From NCBI RefSeq assembly GCF_000430665.1, contig NZ_AUML01000025.1, positions 17,857 to 81,856 on the forward strand: a stretch of 64,000 nucleotides of DNA, given 5' to 3'. Position 1 is the first letter of the stretch; each line of letters opens with the position of its first letter. The DNA is from Aquimarina muelleri DSM 19832. GTDB lineage: Bacteria; Bacteroidota; Bacteroidia; Flavobacteriales; Flavobacteriaceae. The translations under genes and the position numbers were made by a program. Below the pieces are notes generated by a model. The model saw only the letters and a program-made list of their open reading frames with translations, was not told the DNA's origin and ran no database searches. Below, piece after piece: positions 34,851-43,295 of this stretch.

Positions 34851-37163
34851 TTAATCTGTTTTCAATTTTTTATGTAATAAAGAAAAAACTAAAAAATCGG
34901 TTAATGGTTTTCCATTAGCTTTTGTTCGAATGGTATCAAATGTATATCTAAAGTCACATCCATTTTTGTATGCACTACATCCATAAGCTGTTTTTCCTTT
35001 TATAACCGTTCCTTTATTACAAACAGGGCAAGGCATAGGATTAGGAATCTTATTAGAGGCAGAAACACTTGTAGTTTTCTTTTCTTCCAAAAGTATTCGA
35101 AATTGATCATCAAAACGAATCAACCCCTCTTTATCCCCTTCTGAAGTCTTAAAACCTTTAAGGTTTACAGTACATCCTTTTTGGAGTAATCGAATATATT
35201 GTTTGTCAGATATTTTCTTGCCTTCAAAATAAAAAGGAAGAATAAAATCACATCCATTTTTATAAGCACTGCATCCATAAGCAGTTTTACCCTTGATAAG
35301 TTTCCCTTGTTTACATTTAGGACAACCTTGATCATTAATCGTTTTTTCTTTCTTTACTTTTTTAGAGTCAGAAGCTTTGGTTATTGTCACATGAGAGATA
35401 TTGGCATGTATTTTTTCTGTACGAACTTCATACACCAAATGATCTACCATATTTTTCATGTTTTTAATAAAAGTCCCCGCATGAAAGCTTCCTTTTTCAA
35501 TTTCTTTTAGTTGTTTTTCCCATTGCCCAGTAAGTTCCGCAGAAATAAGTAATTTATTTCTTATTGTATCTATAAGCTGTATTCCTGTCAAAGTTGGTAG
35601 GATTTGCTTTTTATTTCGCTCAATATACTTTCGTTTAAAAAGTGTTTCGATAATATTAGCTCTTGTAGAAGGTCTGCCTATACCGTTCTCTTTCATCAAT
35701 TCACGCATTTCATCATCATCTACTTGTTTCCCTGCTGTTTCCATAGCACGTAATAAAGTAGCTTCGGTATATTGATTTGGTGGTTTAGTTTCTTTTTCTA
35801 AAAAAGAAGGCTCATGTGGACCTTTTTCTCCTTTTGCAAAAGAAGGTAATATATCCTTTTCTTTTTTCTCTTTAGAGTTTGCCTTTTCAAACACTATTCT
35901 CCAGCCTTTTTCTAAAATTTCTTTCCCTGTAGTTTTAAATGTTACAGTATCGGCTTTTCCTATTATGGTTGTATTTGCTACCGAACAATCTTCATAGAAT
36001 ACCGCAATAAATCGTTTTGTAATGATATCATACACTTGTTGTTGATTGTATTGTAAATTAATCTCTACACCAGTAGGAATAATAGCATGGTGATCTGTTA
36101 CTTTTTTATCATTAAAAACTTTAGCAGATTTTTTAATCTTCTTACTTAATATAGTTTGTGTAAGATTTTGATAGCGACTCAATTTTTTTAATATTTCAGG
36201 TACTTTAGGATAAATATCGTTAGGTAAAAAAGTAGTATCTACTCTTGGATAGGTAATTACCTTTTGCTCATATAATTTTTGAGCTATCTTTAAAGTTTCA
36301 TCTGCAGAAAACCCAAATTTAGTATTACAGTACACTTGTAATCCTGTAAGATCAAAAAGTTTAGGAGCATATTCTTTTCCTTTTTTCTTGGTTATAGATA
36401 TGATCTCAAAATCACTTTCTTTTACCACCTTAGCAAAGGCTTCTCCTTCTTCTTTTTTTAAAAATCTACCTTCCTCGCAATTAAAAAGAGTATCTCTATA
36501 TACTGTTTGTAATTCCCAATACGGTTGTGGTTTAAAATCCTGAATCTCTTTAAATCGGGTGACTAGCATAGCTAGTGTTGGTGTTTGTACTCTACCTATA
36601 GATAGTACTTGTTTGTACCCACCATGTTTAACTGTATATAATCGTGTAGCATTCATACCCAACAACCAGTCTCCTATTGCTCTTGAAAATCCCGCATAAT
36701 AAAGATTATCATACTTTGCAGAAGGTTGTAATTTTTCAAAACCTTCTTTGATAGCCTCGGTAGTTAATGATGAGATCCATAACCGTTGTACTTCTCCTTT
36801 ATAATCTGCCTGATCTATAACCCATCGTTGTATAAGTTCTCCTTCTTGACCCGCATCCCCACAGTTAATAACTACTGTTGCTTTATCAAACAACTTTTTT
36901 ATAATACTAAACTGTTTCTTAATCCCCGAATTATCTACTACCTTAGTTTTAAACTTATCGGGTAACATAGGTAGATTATTAAGATCCCAGCTTTTCCAAT
37001 ACGGTTTATAATCATTGGGTTCCAATAGTGTACATAAGTGCCCAAAAGTGTAAGTTACGGCATACCCATTTCCTTCATAATACCCATCACATTTAGTATT
37101 AGCTCCCAATACAGAGGCAATTTCTCGGGCAACACTTGGTTTTTCGGCAATACAGACTTTCAT
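34851..37163 (-). CDS. topB: DNA topoisomerase III (type IA)
   Basis: A 770-residue topoisomerase with TOPRIM at the N terminus (MKVCIAEKPSVAREIASVLGA; acidic motif INCGDAGQEGELIQRW). Also present are the conserved LSIGRVQTPTLAMLV, the active-site Tyr in KVITYPRVDTTFLPND and ENGIGRPSTRANIIETL. Two similar C-terminal zinc-ribbon-like modules, each with paired Cys, share the exact stretch KGKTAYGCSAYKNGCDF. The open frame extends four codons upstream to 37175; I prefer 37163 because MKVCIAEKPSVA is the usual start. It removes supercoils and decatenates DNA. Convergent with the preceding membrane-protein gene and unrelated to siderophore synthesis. Bacteroidetes often have several topB copies, some on mobile elements. 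Confidence 0.93.
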   Translation of the reverse strand: MKVCIAEKPSVAREIASVLGANTKCDGYYEGNGYAVTYTFGHLCTLLEPNDYKPYWKSWDLNNLPMLPDKFKTKVVDNSGIKKQFSIIKKLFDKATVVINCGDAGQEGELIQRWVIDQADYKGEVQRLWISSLTTEAIKEGFEKLQPSAKYDNLYYAGFSRAIGDWLLGMNATRLYTVKHGGYKQVLSIGRVQTPTLAMLVTRFKEIQDFKPQPYWELQTVYRDTLFNCEEGRFLKKEEGEAFAKVVKESDFEIISITKKKGKEYAPKLFDLTGLQVYCNTKFGFSADETLKIAQKLYEQKVITYPRVDTTFLPNDIYPKVPEILKKLSRYQNLTQTILSKKIKKSAKVFNDKKVTDHHAIIPTGVEINLQYNQQQVYDIITKRFIAVFYEDCSVANTTIIGKADTVTFKTTGKEILEKGWRIVFEKANSKEKKEKDILPSFAKGEKGPHEPSFLEKETKPPNQYTEATLLRAMETAGKQVDDDEMRELMKENGIGRPSTRANIIETLFKRKYIERNKKQILPTLTGIQLIDTIRNKLLISAELTGQWEKQLKEIEKGSFHAGTFIKNMKNMVDHLVYEVRTEKIHANISHVTITKASDSKKVKKEKTINDQGCPKCKQGKLIKGKTAYGCSAYKNGCDFILPFYFEGKKISDKQYIRLLQKGCTVNLKGFKTSEGDKEGLIRFDDQFRILLEEKKTTSVSASNKIPNPMPCPVCNKGTVIKGKTAYGCSAYKNGCDFRYTFDTIRTKANGKPLTDFLVFSLLHKKLKTD

Positions 37164-37693
37164 AACTAAAAACAAAAATAGTTAAAATATGATAAGAATA
37201 TAATTCTTATAACACAACTAATAATTTATATATAGCATAAGTTTTCAATCTGGATATAAGTAATAAACGATACTATGACTCTTCGTAGTAAAGTTATGAC
37301 AGAAATGCCTTCTCTAGAGGTCTCTATTAGTTCTTTACTTAATAGATGAACAGGAAATCTTATAAGCTAAAATTATCAACAATTTAATACCTTAAAAAAA
37401 GAGATCAAAAAAGAGATTTCCTTATACAGTCACTACGCACATATCATTATTTATTATTCTAAACCTTACTAAAAATTAAACTTTATACCTCAAAAAAAGT
37501 TTTTTGTAATTGTAGATTATCTCTGGCAAAAGAAAAATTTCTAACACAAACAATAATTGACTTAGAATTTGCTTTGAAAGTTATCCAAAACTCATTAATA
37601 ATTTAAAAATAACCTAAAAATATTCACTAATTAATAATACATACAATTCTAATATAAATACTTCTTCAATAATAAAAATTTACATAATTTAAT

Positions 37694-37701
37694 TATATTT
37701 G
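37694..37701 (+). promoter_or_regulatory. -7 promoter element of the TonB receptor gene
   Basis: TATATTTG, followed by C, is an ideal TAnnTTTG match. It is 381 bp before the receptor start, giving a long leader, and an iron-box-like motif begins 3 bp after it. Confidence 0.55.
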
Positions 37702-37704
37702 CAC

Positions 37705-37728
37705 TTATTTAGACTAATTAAAAACAAT
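37705..37728 (+). promoter_or_regulatory. Iron-box-like motif 3 at the TonB receptor promoter
   Basis: Begins TTATTTAGACTAATTAAAAA and matches 22151-22174 at 21 of 24 positions. It overlaps the expected transcription start, consistent with repression by an iron regulator. Confidence 0.5.
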
Positions 37729-37854
37729 ATATTTTATTAGAGAGTAATTTATAAAAACAAAAGCATTTTTTGTCTATGCTATAAAACATGATGAAATAGT
37801 TTAGATATATTTTAAACTTCTATCAGAAAACAAATAGAGTTCAACAATAATTAA

Positions 37855-37899
37855 CCAATAACTTCGGAGAATTAAGCTCCAAAATGTGGATTAAAAAAC
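37855..37899 (+). repeat. Dispersed mosaic repeat, partial copy
   Basis: AATAACTTCGGAG joins directly to AATTAAGCTCCAAAATGTGG and TTAAAAAAC. The two ends match the repeat at 20592-20686, with the middle deleted. Confidence 0.5.
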
Positions 37900-37911
37900 A
37901 GAGAATTATTA

Positions 37912-38059
37912 AATACTCTTATTTAAATATAAAATCAGAAAAGGGAAAACATATCATCTAGAAAAATTAAAGAGTATTACATATTTTATTAACAAAAACA
38001 TTTAATCCATAAAATAAGGATTAAATACTACATGAAAGAACATTTTTATTTTTCTAGAT
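37912..38059 (+). promoter_or_regulatory. Crossing hairpins in the TonB receptor leader
   Basis: Pair A: AATACTCTT (37912-37920) with AAGAGTATT (37970-37978). Pair B: ATCTAGAAAAAT (37956-37967) with ATTTTTCTAGAT (38048-38059). Pair C: ATTTAATCC (38000-38008) with GGATTAAAT (38018-38026). A and B cross, so they are exclusive or form a pseudoknot. They end 23 bp before the start codon, where a regulatory leader would lie. Confidence 0.4.
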
Positions 38060-38082
38060 AACATACTAATTATCAAATTTTT

Positions 38083-40455
38083 ATGAAAACATATATTGTA
38101 ATTTTATTTTTCTTATTTCAATACACTATACTATTTGCTCAAAATAACAATTTAATATCAGGAAATGTTATTGACGATTCTGGATCTCCAATTGCATATG
38201 CTCATATAGAGATAAAAAGCTTATCTATTGGTGTTATGACAGATAATAAAGGGTATTTCGAATTGAAAGATATTCCTGAAGGGACCCACAAAATAGATGC
38301 TAGTTTTCTTGGATTTATAACTGAAACACATACTATAAAAATACAAAAAGGTCAAAAAAAAGAGCTTTATTTTTCTTTACAAAAAAATATTGAAGAGCTA
38401 GATGACGTTATGATAATATCCGAATCTGAAAAAACAAAAAAAGAAAGAACCGCACAAGCGGTAACAGTAATAGAAACAAAAGAAGCAAAACTCAAAACGA
38501 CAGACCTAGGAGAAGTTATAGCCCAAACAGAAGGAGTTAGCATACGACGAAGTGGAGGCTTAGGTGCTACAGCCAAGTTTTCACTAAATGGGCTTACAGG
38601 AAATCAAATTCGTTTCTTTCTAGATGGTATCCCTCTTCACTTTAATGGGTATACTTTTGGAATATCTACAGTACCCGTTAATTTAATAGACCGTATAGAA
38701 GTATATAAAGGAATTGTACCTATACAATTTGGTGCAGACGCTTTGGGAGGCACTGTTAATATTGTTTCTCCAAAAATTTCTGTAGGTCTTAGCGGATCAG
38801 CCTCCTACCAAACAGGATCCTTTGGCACACACCGCACTGCTGTCTATATAAAAAATCGCGATAAAAACACAGGCTTATTCTTTACTGGAGGAGGATTTTA
38901 TGATTATTCTAAAAACAACTATAAAGTAGATGTAAAAGTCGCTAATAAAGAAGGGAAACTAACAGAAGTAACTGTTCCTAGATTTCATGATGCTTATCAA
39001 GGTTATGGAGTAAACTTTACCATAGGAGTAAAAGATCGGCCTTGGGCAAACGAATTAAGTGTTAAAGGATTCTATACCGATTACACCAAAGAAATTCAAC
39101 ACAATAACCTTATGTCAGGAATCCCTTATGGAGAAGTTATGTCTTTTAGAAAATCTGCTGGAACGATTCTAACTTATCGTAAAAATATTACTGACAATAT
39201 AAATTTAGATGCCGTTTTTGGATATAATTATAGCGAAAGACAATTTGAAGACACTTCAGATTGTGTATATAATTGGTTTGGAGAATGTATTTCTAATAGA
39301 AATATACCTGGAGAAATTAACGCTCAATTATCTGGCTCTAATGGCGCAAGTGATCAATACACCTGGAACAACAATTTTTTTTCCAGAATTAATGCTTCTT
39401 GGAAATTAAAAGAACATCATATAATTAGCGCTACACTGGCTCCAACCTATACAAAACAAACAGGAGATGACAGGTTTGTTAAAACTTTTGATCCATTAAA
39501 CACTCGCAAAAACCTTTTTACCTGGGTTAATGGAGTTGAATATAAAATTAATGCATTTGATAAAACATTAGAAAATATCTTTTTTGTAAAAAATTATTTG
39601 CAAAATATTAAATCTGAAGAATATACTCCACCAAGTAACAATTTAGCAATCTCCAAAAGAAATGTGAGCTATTTTGGTTTCGGAAATGGATTAAATTATC
39701 GATTTAATAAACAGTTTTCGACAAAAGTCACATATGAATATGCAACTAGATTACCGCAACCAGATGAACTTTTTGGAGATGGCCAATTTATTCTTAGTAA
39801 TTTAGAGTTAGAACCCGAAAGAAGTCATAATGCAAATCTTGAGTTCACATTTAAAAACAAAAATAATTACGAAACCAGTAATTGGAAAATACACACCAAT
39901 ACATTTTTAAGAAAAGTAGATAACCTCATTTTATTTGTTCCTAGCGTAGATAGAACCAGTATCTACCAAAATGTATTTGAAGCTATTTCTATAGGTGCCG
40001 AATTATCTGCCAACTGGACTTCTAAAAACGATAGACTTACTTTTTCTGGAAATAGTACATATCAAAACTTTTATAATAACTCGAAAGAAGGATTGTTTGC
40101 TGCTTTTTATGAAGATCGTATTCCTAACAGACCTTACTTTTTTGCCAATGGATCTGCTTCTTATAATTTTAAAAATATATTTCAAATTAATGATAAACTA
40201 TCTCTTTTTGGAAACACAAGGTATGTCCATAAATTTTTCAGAAGCTGGGAAAGCGCAGGCTTAGAATCATTTAAACAAGGTATACCAAGTCAACAAGTTT
40301 ATAATACTGGTATTACATACGACTATAAAATGAGTGCCCTAAAATATGCTATCACTGTAGAAGTGCAAAATCTAACTAATGAGAAAAACTTTGATTTTTA
40401 TGGCGTCCAGAAACCTGGCAGAGCCTTTTATATAAAACTAGTAACACAATTTTAA
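38083..40455 (+). CDS. TonB-dependent outer membrane siderophore receptor
   Basis: A 790-residue receptor. A signal peptide (residues 1-19, ending LFAQ) precedes a carboxypeptidase-regulatory-like domain (SGNVIDDSGSPIAYAHIEIK, ~25-105). The plug domain (AEGVSIRRSGG-type TEGVSIRRSGGLGATAKFSL, IRFFLDGIPLHFNGYTFGI, YKGIVPIQFGADALGGTVNIV) and a 22-strand-like barrel ending AFYIKLVTQF follow. It lacks the SusC signature, and its partner is not a SusD, so it is a metal or siderophore receptor rather than a sugar transporter. The promoter carries the iron-box-like motif, and the gene lies just past the siderophore cluster, suggesting it takes up the ferric product. Confidence 0.9.
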   Translation: MKTYIVILFFLFQYTILFAQNNNLISGNVIDDSGSPIAYAHIEIKSLSIGVMTDNKGYFELKDIPEGTHKIDASFLGFITETHTIKIQKGQKKELYFSLQKNIEELDDVMIISESEKTKKERTAQAVTVIETKEAKLKTTDLGEVIAQTEGVSIRRSGGLGATAKFSLNGLTGNQIRFFLDGIPLHFNGYTFGISTVPVNLIDRIEVYKGIVPIQFGADALGGTVNIVSPKISVGLSGSASYQTGSFGTHRTAVYIKNRDKNTGLFFTGGGFYDYSKNNYKVDVKVANKEGKLTEVTVPRFHDAYQGYGVNFTIGVKDRPWANELSVKGFYTDYTKEIQHNNLMSGIPYGEVMSFRKSAGTILTYRKNITDNINLDAVFGYNYSERQFEDTSDCVYNWFGECISNRNIPGEINAQLSGSNGASDQYTWNNNFFSRINASWKLKEHHIISATLAPTYTKQTGDDRFVKTFDPLNTRKNLFTWVNGVEYKINAFDKTLENIFFVKNYLQNIKSEEYTPPSNNLAISKRNVSYFGFGNGLNYRFNKQFSTKVTYEYATRLPQPDELFGDGQFILSNLELEPERSHNANLEFTFKNKNNYETSNWKIHTNTFLRKVDNLILFVPSVDRTSIYQNVFEAISIGAELSANWTSKNDRLTFSGNSTYQNFYNNSKEGLFAAFYEDRIPNRPYFFANGSASYNFKNIFQINDKLSLFGNTRYVHKFFRSWESAGLESFKQGIPSQQVYNTGITYDYKMSALKYAITVEVQNLTNEKNFDFYGVQKPGRAFYIKLVTQF

Positions 40456-40494
40456 ATACAGGAATTAATTATTAATAAAGTAAATTATAATACA

Positions 40495-41715
40495 ATGAAA
40501 CAATACAAATTACTAACTAAATACATATTATTTTTTTTAATAGTAGCAATTGGTTTTACTTCTTGTGGAGATGATGACAAACCAATATCTGATGTTCCTC
40601 CTGGAGAACAAAAAGAAACAGCAATAATAGCTTCTCTAAGAGTAAATACTCCTGGAGGAAGAGTTTATTTTATGGGGGCATATTCTGAGATTCCTCAAAA
40701 ACTTGATTTTAAAAACATGGTCGAATTAGGTGCTTCTGCCACTATCAGATCTTATGAAGAACATCCTTATGTGTGGAATGGAAATGCCTCTACACTAACA
40801 AAATACGAAGTTAGTAATGAATTAAAAATTACAGTTTCTGATATTTTGAGTTTAGCCAGCACAGGGTTAAGTGGTAGTTTTGGACCTCCTGCTTTTGTTT
40901 CTAAAACACAAGCATATTTCTTTGCTCTTGCAGAGGGTAAAATCATTGAATTTAACCCCGAAGTTATGACTATTACAGAAACTATAAATGTTACTCCTTT
41001 AGAGCATAGCGATAATCCTGATATAAACACTTCTACCTATGAAAATTATGTAACTTCTACAGGAAAAGTTATTCTTCCTGTAGATGCAAACCCTGGAGAT
41101 TTTGATAAATTTCCTCAATATGCACAGATAGCTGTTTTTGATCCAACTACAAATTCTATTTCTTATGTAAATGACAATCGCATGTCAATGGGGTATCACA
41201 CTTTTGCAAAAGGAAATGATGGAACTATATACTATCGTCCAGCAAGAAACACTGCAAAAGCAGAAGATTATAGTACAATAACTGGATACCCTACTACAGG
41301 TGGGCTTATAAAAGTGAATGAAAATGGAACTTTTGATCCAAGCTTTTTTGTAGATTTAAAAGAAATTTTAAGTGCTCATTCTGTTAATGTAGTAGCGTAT
41401 GTATATGATGGAAAAGCTTTAGTACAGTATATGGATGCATCTCATGTACCTCCTACAGATCCAGGAGATTGGTATAAAGCTCCAACCAAGTTTGCACTTG
41501 TAGATATAGCTACCAAAACTTTTGAAACATTTACTGCTTTTGAAAAATTCGGAACAGTATATTCTATAGGTCAAATAGATGGTGTAGAATACTATGGCAA
41601 CTTTGGGGCAGATTCAGGAAAATATAGTGTCTTAAAACAAATTGGCGCTAAAGAATTTGAAACAATTTCAGAACCAATTGGAGGAAGTTGTGGTTATATA
41701 GGTAAATTAAGATAG
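40495..41715 (+). CDS. Surface lipoprotein, beta-propeller-like partner of the TonB receptor
   Basis: A 406-residue lipoprotein with lipobox FTSC (Cys23) followed by GDDDKP, typical of surface-exposed Bacteroidetes lipoproteins. The body has repeating beta-rich segments (VYFMGAYSEIPQ, AYFFALAEGKIIEFNPEVMTITETI, IAVFDPTTNSISYV, YYRPARNTA, FALVDIATKTFETFT) that suggest a propeller. Lipoproteins of this kind (DUF4374-like) sit next to TonB siderophore receptors, for example XusB of Bacteroides, which binds ferric enterobactin. It begins 39 bp after the receptor, so both form an operon. Substrate binding is inferred. Confidence 0.75.
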   Translation: MKQYKLLTKYILFFLIVAIGFTSCGDDDKPISDVPPGEQKETAIIASLRVNTPGGRVYFMGAYSEIPQKLDFKNMVELGASATIRSYEEHPYVWNGNASTLTKYEVSNELKITVSDILSLASTGLSGSFGPPAFVSKTQAYFFALAEGKIIEFNPEVMTITETINVTPLEHSDNPDINTSTYENYVTSTGKVILPVDANPGDFDKFPQYAQIAVFDPTTNSISYVNDNRMSMGYHTFAKGNDGTIYYRPARNTAKAEDYSTITGYPTTGGLIKVNENGTFDPSFFVDLKEILSAHSVNVVAYVYDGKALVQYMDASHVPPTDPGDWYKAPTKFALVDIATKTFETFTAFEKFGTVYSIGQIDGVEYYGNFGADSGKYSVLKQIGAKEFETISEPIGGSCGYIGKLR

Positions 41716-41726
41716 ACTCATCCTAA

Positions 41727-41786
41727 TTACCATATCATGAAATAAAAACAAGAGAAATTTCCTGTTTTTATTTCATGATATGGTAA
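41727..41786. terminator. Very long perfect hairpin between convergent genes
   Basis: Arms 41727-41750 and 41763-41786 are 24-bp perfect complements (start TTACCATATCATGAAA) with a 12-nt loop. It lies 11 bp after the lipoprotein stop and before the convergent flavodoxin stop. It probably ends transcription from both sides, although no U-tract follows. Confidence 0.6.
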
Positions 41787-41839
41787 TGATATATTTTGTT
41801 AGAAATAGTTATTATAAAACTGTATCTTATCTAAAAAAA

Positions 41840-42409
41840 TTACACTTCCAAAACAACTTCTCGATGATAAGAAGCTCTTTCAGAGACTAAATAAGGACTT
41901 AATTCTAGTTTTAACTGATTGACCCATTTCCTCAAACGGTCATCACTTAATTGGGATTGGTTATCGTTATCTATTGCTAGACCATAAAAGTAACCTTCTT
42001 TTTCTTCCATTAAAGCTACTGAATCCGTAAAGCGATAACCTTCTACAGGCCAATTTCCGATAACTTTACCTCCATTTTCTATTACGGTTTTTGCTAATAT
42101 GCCTATTCCATCTACAAAATACTCTCCGTAGCCTACCTGATCTCCTAGTCCATAAATAGCAACAACTTTATTCGTAAAATCTACTTTCTTAAAATCGTCA
42201 AAAAAAGTTTCCCAGTCGCTTTGTAAATCCCCATCATACCATGTGGATAATCCAAAAAAGAAAATCTTGAACGAATCAAAATCTTCTTTAGATACACTAC
42301 TAATTTCTCGGATATCTAATTCTTTATTTCCCCAAAGAGAAGTAAAATCTTTAGTTACATCATCAGTACAACCTGTATCTGAACCATAAAATAATGCTAT
42401 TTTTTCCAT
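41840..42409 (-). CDS. fldA: Flavodoxin
   Basis: A 189-residue long-chain flavodoxin, an FMN electron carrier that replaces ferredoxin when iron is scarce. The phosphate-binding loop is LFYGSDTGCTDDV at the N terminus. FMN-stacking residues are in LSTWYDGDLQSDW and GLGDQVGYGEYFVDG, and the long-chain insertion is present. The frame is open up to 42466, but MEKIALFYGSDTG at 42409 is the normal family start, so I use it. An iron-box-like 15-mer lies about 40 bp upstream, which fits iron-starvation control and ties the gene to the siderophore receptor next door. Confidence 0.93.
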   Translation of the reverse strand: MEKIALFYGSDTGCTDDVTKDFTSLWGNKELDIREISSVSKEDFDSFKIFFFGLSTWYDGDLQSDWETFFDDFKKVDFTNKVVAIYGLGDQVGYGEYFVDGIGILAKTVIENGGKVIGNWPVEGYRFTDSVALMEEKEGYFYGLAIDNDNQSQLSDDRLRKWVNQLKLELSPYLVSERASYHREVVLEV

Positions 42410-42446
42410 AAAAATTCTAATTAGGAGTATAATAAATGTAAATATA

Positions 42447-42461
42447 TTATTTTTATTTAGA
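42447..42461. promoter_or_regulatory. Iron-box-like motif 4 at the flavodoxin promoter
   Basis: TTATTTTTATTTAGA is identical to the 15-mer read on the minus strand at 22130-22116 in the siderophore promoter. It lies in the leader or promoter of the flavodoxin gene. Confidence 0.45.
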
Positions 42462-42563
42462 ATCATTAAATATAATATATTAAAATTACATTTAATGACT
42501 CTATAATAATTAGCTCCTTAATTTTATTTTTACCTAACACTACTTCTTTAAGCTAATACAAGT

Positions 42564-43292
42564 TTAAGAATTACTTAGATTATAAATTGGTTCTGTATTA
42601 TCTAATACTTCTTTAAGTTCTTTTGAAGCTTTATAATATTGTTCAGCAACTTTTTCTTCAGGATATTCTTCAAAAATCATTTTTCTTTTATTATAAAAAG
42701 AATCCATGAATTCCTGATAAGATGGATCATTACAAAGTTTAAGAATTACAGCTTTTTTAAATTGATGAAGAGTTCCTAATAAGTTACTCAAAAACTCTCT
42801 AGAAGAGTCTTGTTGCATATATTCATGAAGAACAGGTAAACTATGCCAATGATTAAAAAAAGGAAGAGCATCTTCGTAAAAGAACTGTTTAAATTTTTCT
42901 TTTATGGGAATTAAATCTTCTAGGTTTCTTATTTCTACTCCCTCTTTTGGCAATATATTATTAAAATTAGTTTCAACACTAAAAGATTTATAAACTTCAT
43001 GATAACTAATTTCTGTTCCGAAAAGATCATTTTTAGCTAGAATAGGATGAACAATTTTTTCTAATTCTGGGAAAGCTGTATGGAGCCAAAATCTATGAAT
43101 AACAACAAAATCTTTAACATCATCATTTACTACATTATAGTCTTCAGTAATACTATATCCTAATGTAAAAAAATGTTTTTCATTTTTTTTTACAAATTCT
43201 CCTCCATGTTTATCAAAATTACTTGAAAAGTCACTTGTTTTTTGTTCTTCAAGAAAATTTAGAAACTCCTTATTTATAACCTCTGAATTCAT
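42564..43292 (-). CDS. Hypothetical protein, possible immunity protein for the adjacent toxin-like protein
   Basis: A 242-residue soluble, mostly helical, acidic protein with no signal peptide, membrane segment or family I recognise. It starts 3 bp after the stop codon of the 1697-residue toxin-like gene and is the last gene of the cluster. In polymorphic toxin systems a small cytoplasmic protein directly downstream of the toxin is usually the cognate immunity protein. That is inference from position only; no homology supports it. It may instead be an unrelated small enzyme. Confidence 0.6.
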   Translation of the reverse strand: MNSEVINKEFLNFLEEQKTSDFSSNFDKHGGEFVKKNEKHFFTLGYSITEDYNVVNDDVKDFVVIHRFWLHTAFPELEKIVHPILAKNDLFGTEISYHEVYKSFSVETNFNNILPKEGVEIRNLEDLIPIKEKFKQFFYEDALPFFNHWHSLPVLHEYMQQDSSREFLSNLLGTLHQFKKAVILKLCNDPSYQEFMDSFYNKRKMIFEEYPEEKVAEQYYKASKELKEVLDNTEPIYNLSNS

Positions 43293-43295
43293 TAT

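Larger units (their letters stand above)
37164..38082. other. Long divergent intergenic region before the TonB receptor
   Basis: About 900 bp, very AT-rich, with no convincing gene. It contains an exact -7 promoter element, an iron-box-like motif, a partial dispersed repeat and a cluster of hairpins directly before the receptor start. The 5' portion (37164-37660) shows only AT-rich sequence and nothing I recognise. Confidence 0.6.

Noticed and set aside
37261..37420. Possible short peptide starting MTLRSKVMTEM in the topB-receptor gap
   Set aside because: Only 24 codons, no neighbouring signal, probably chance.
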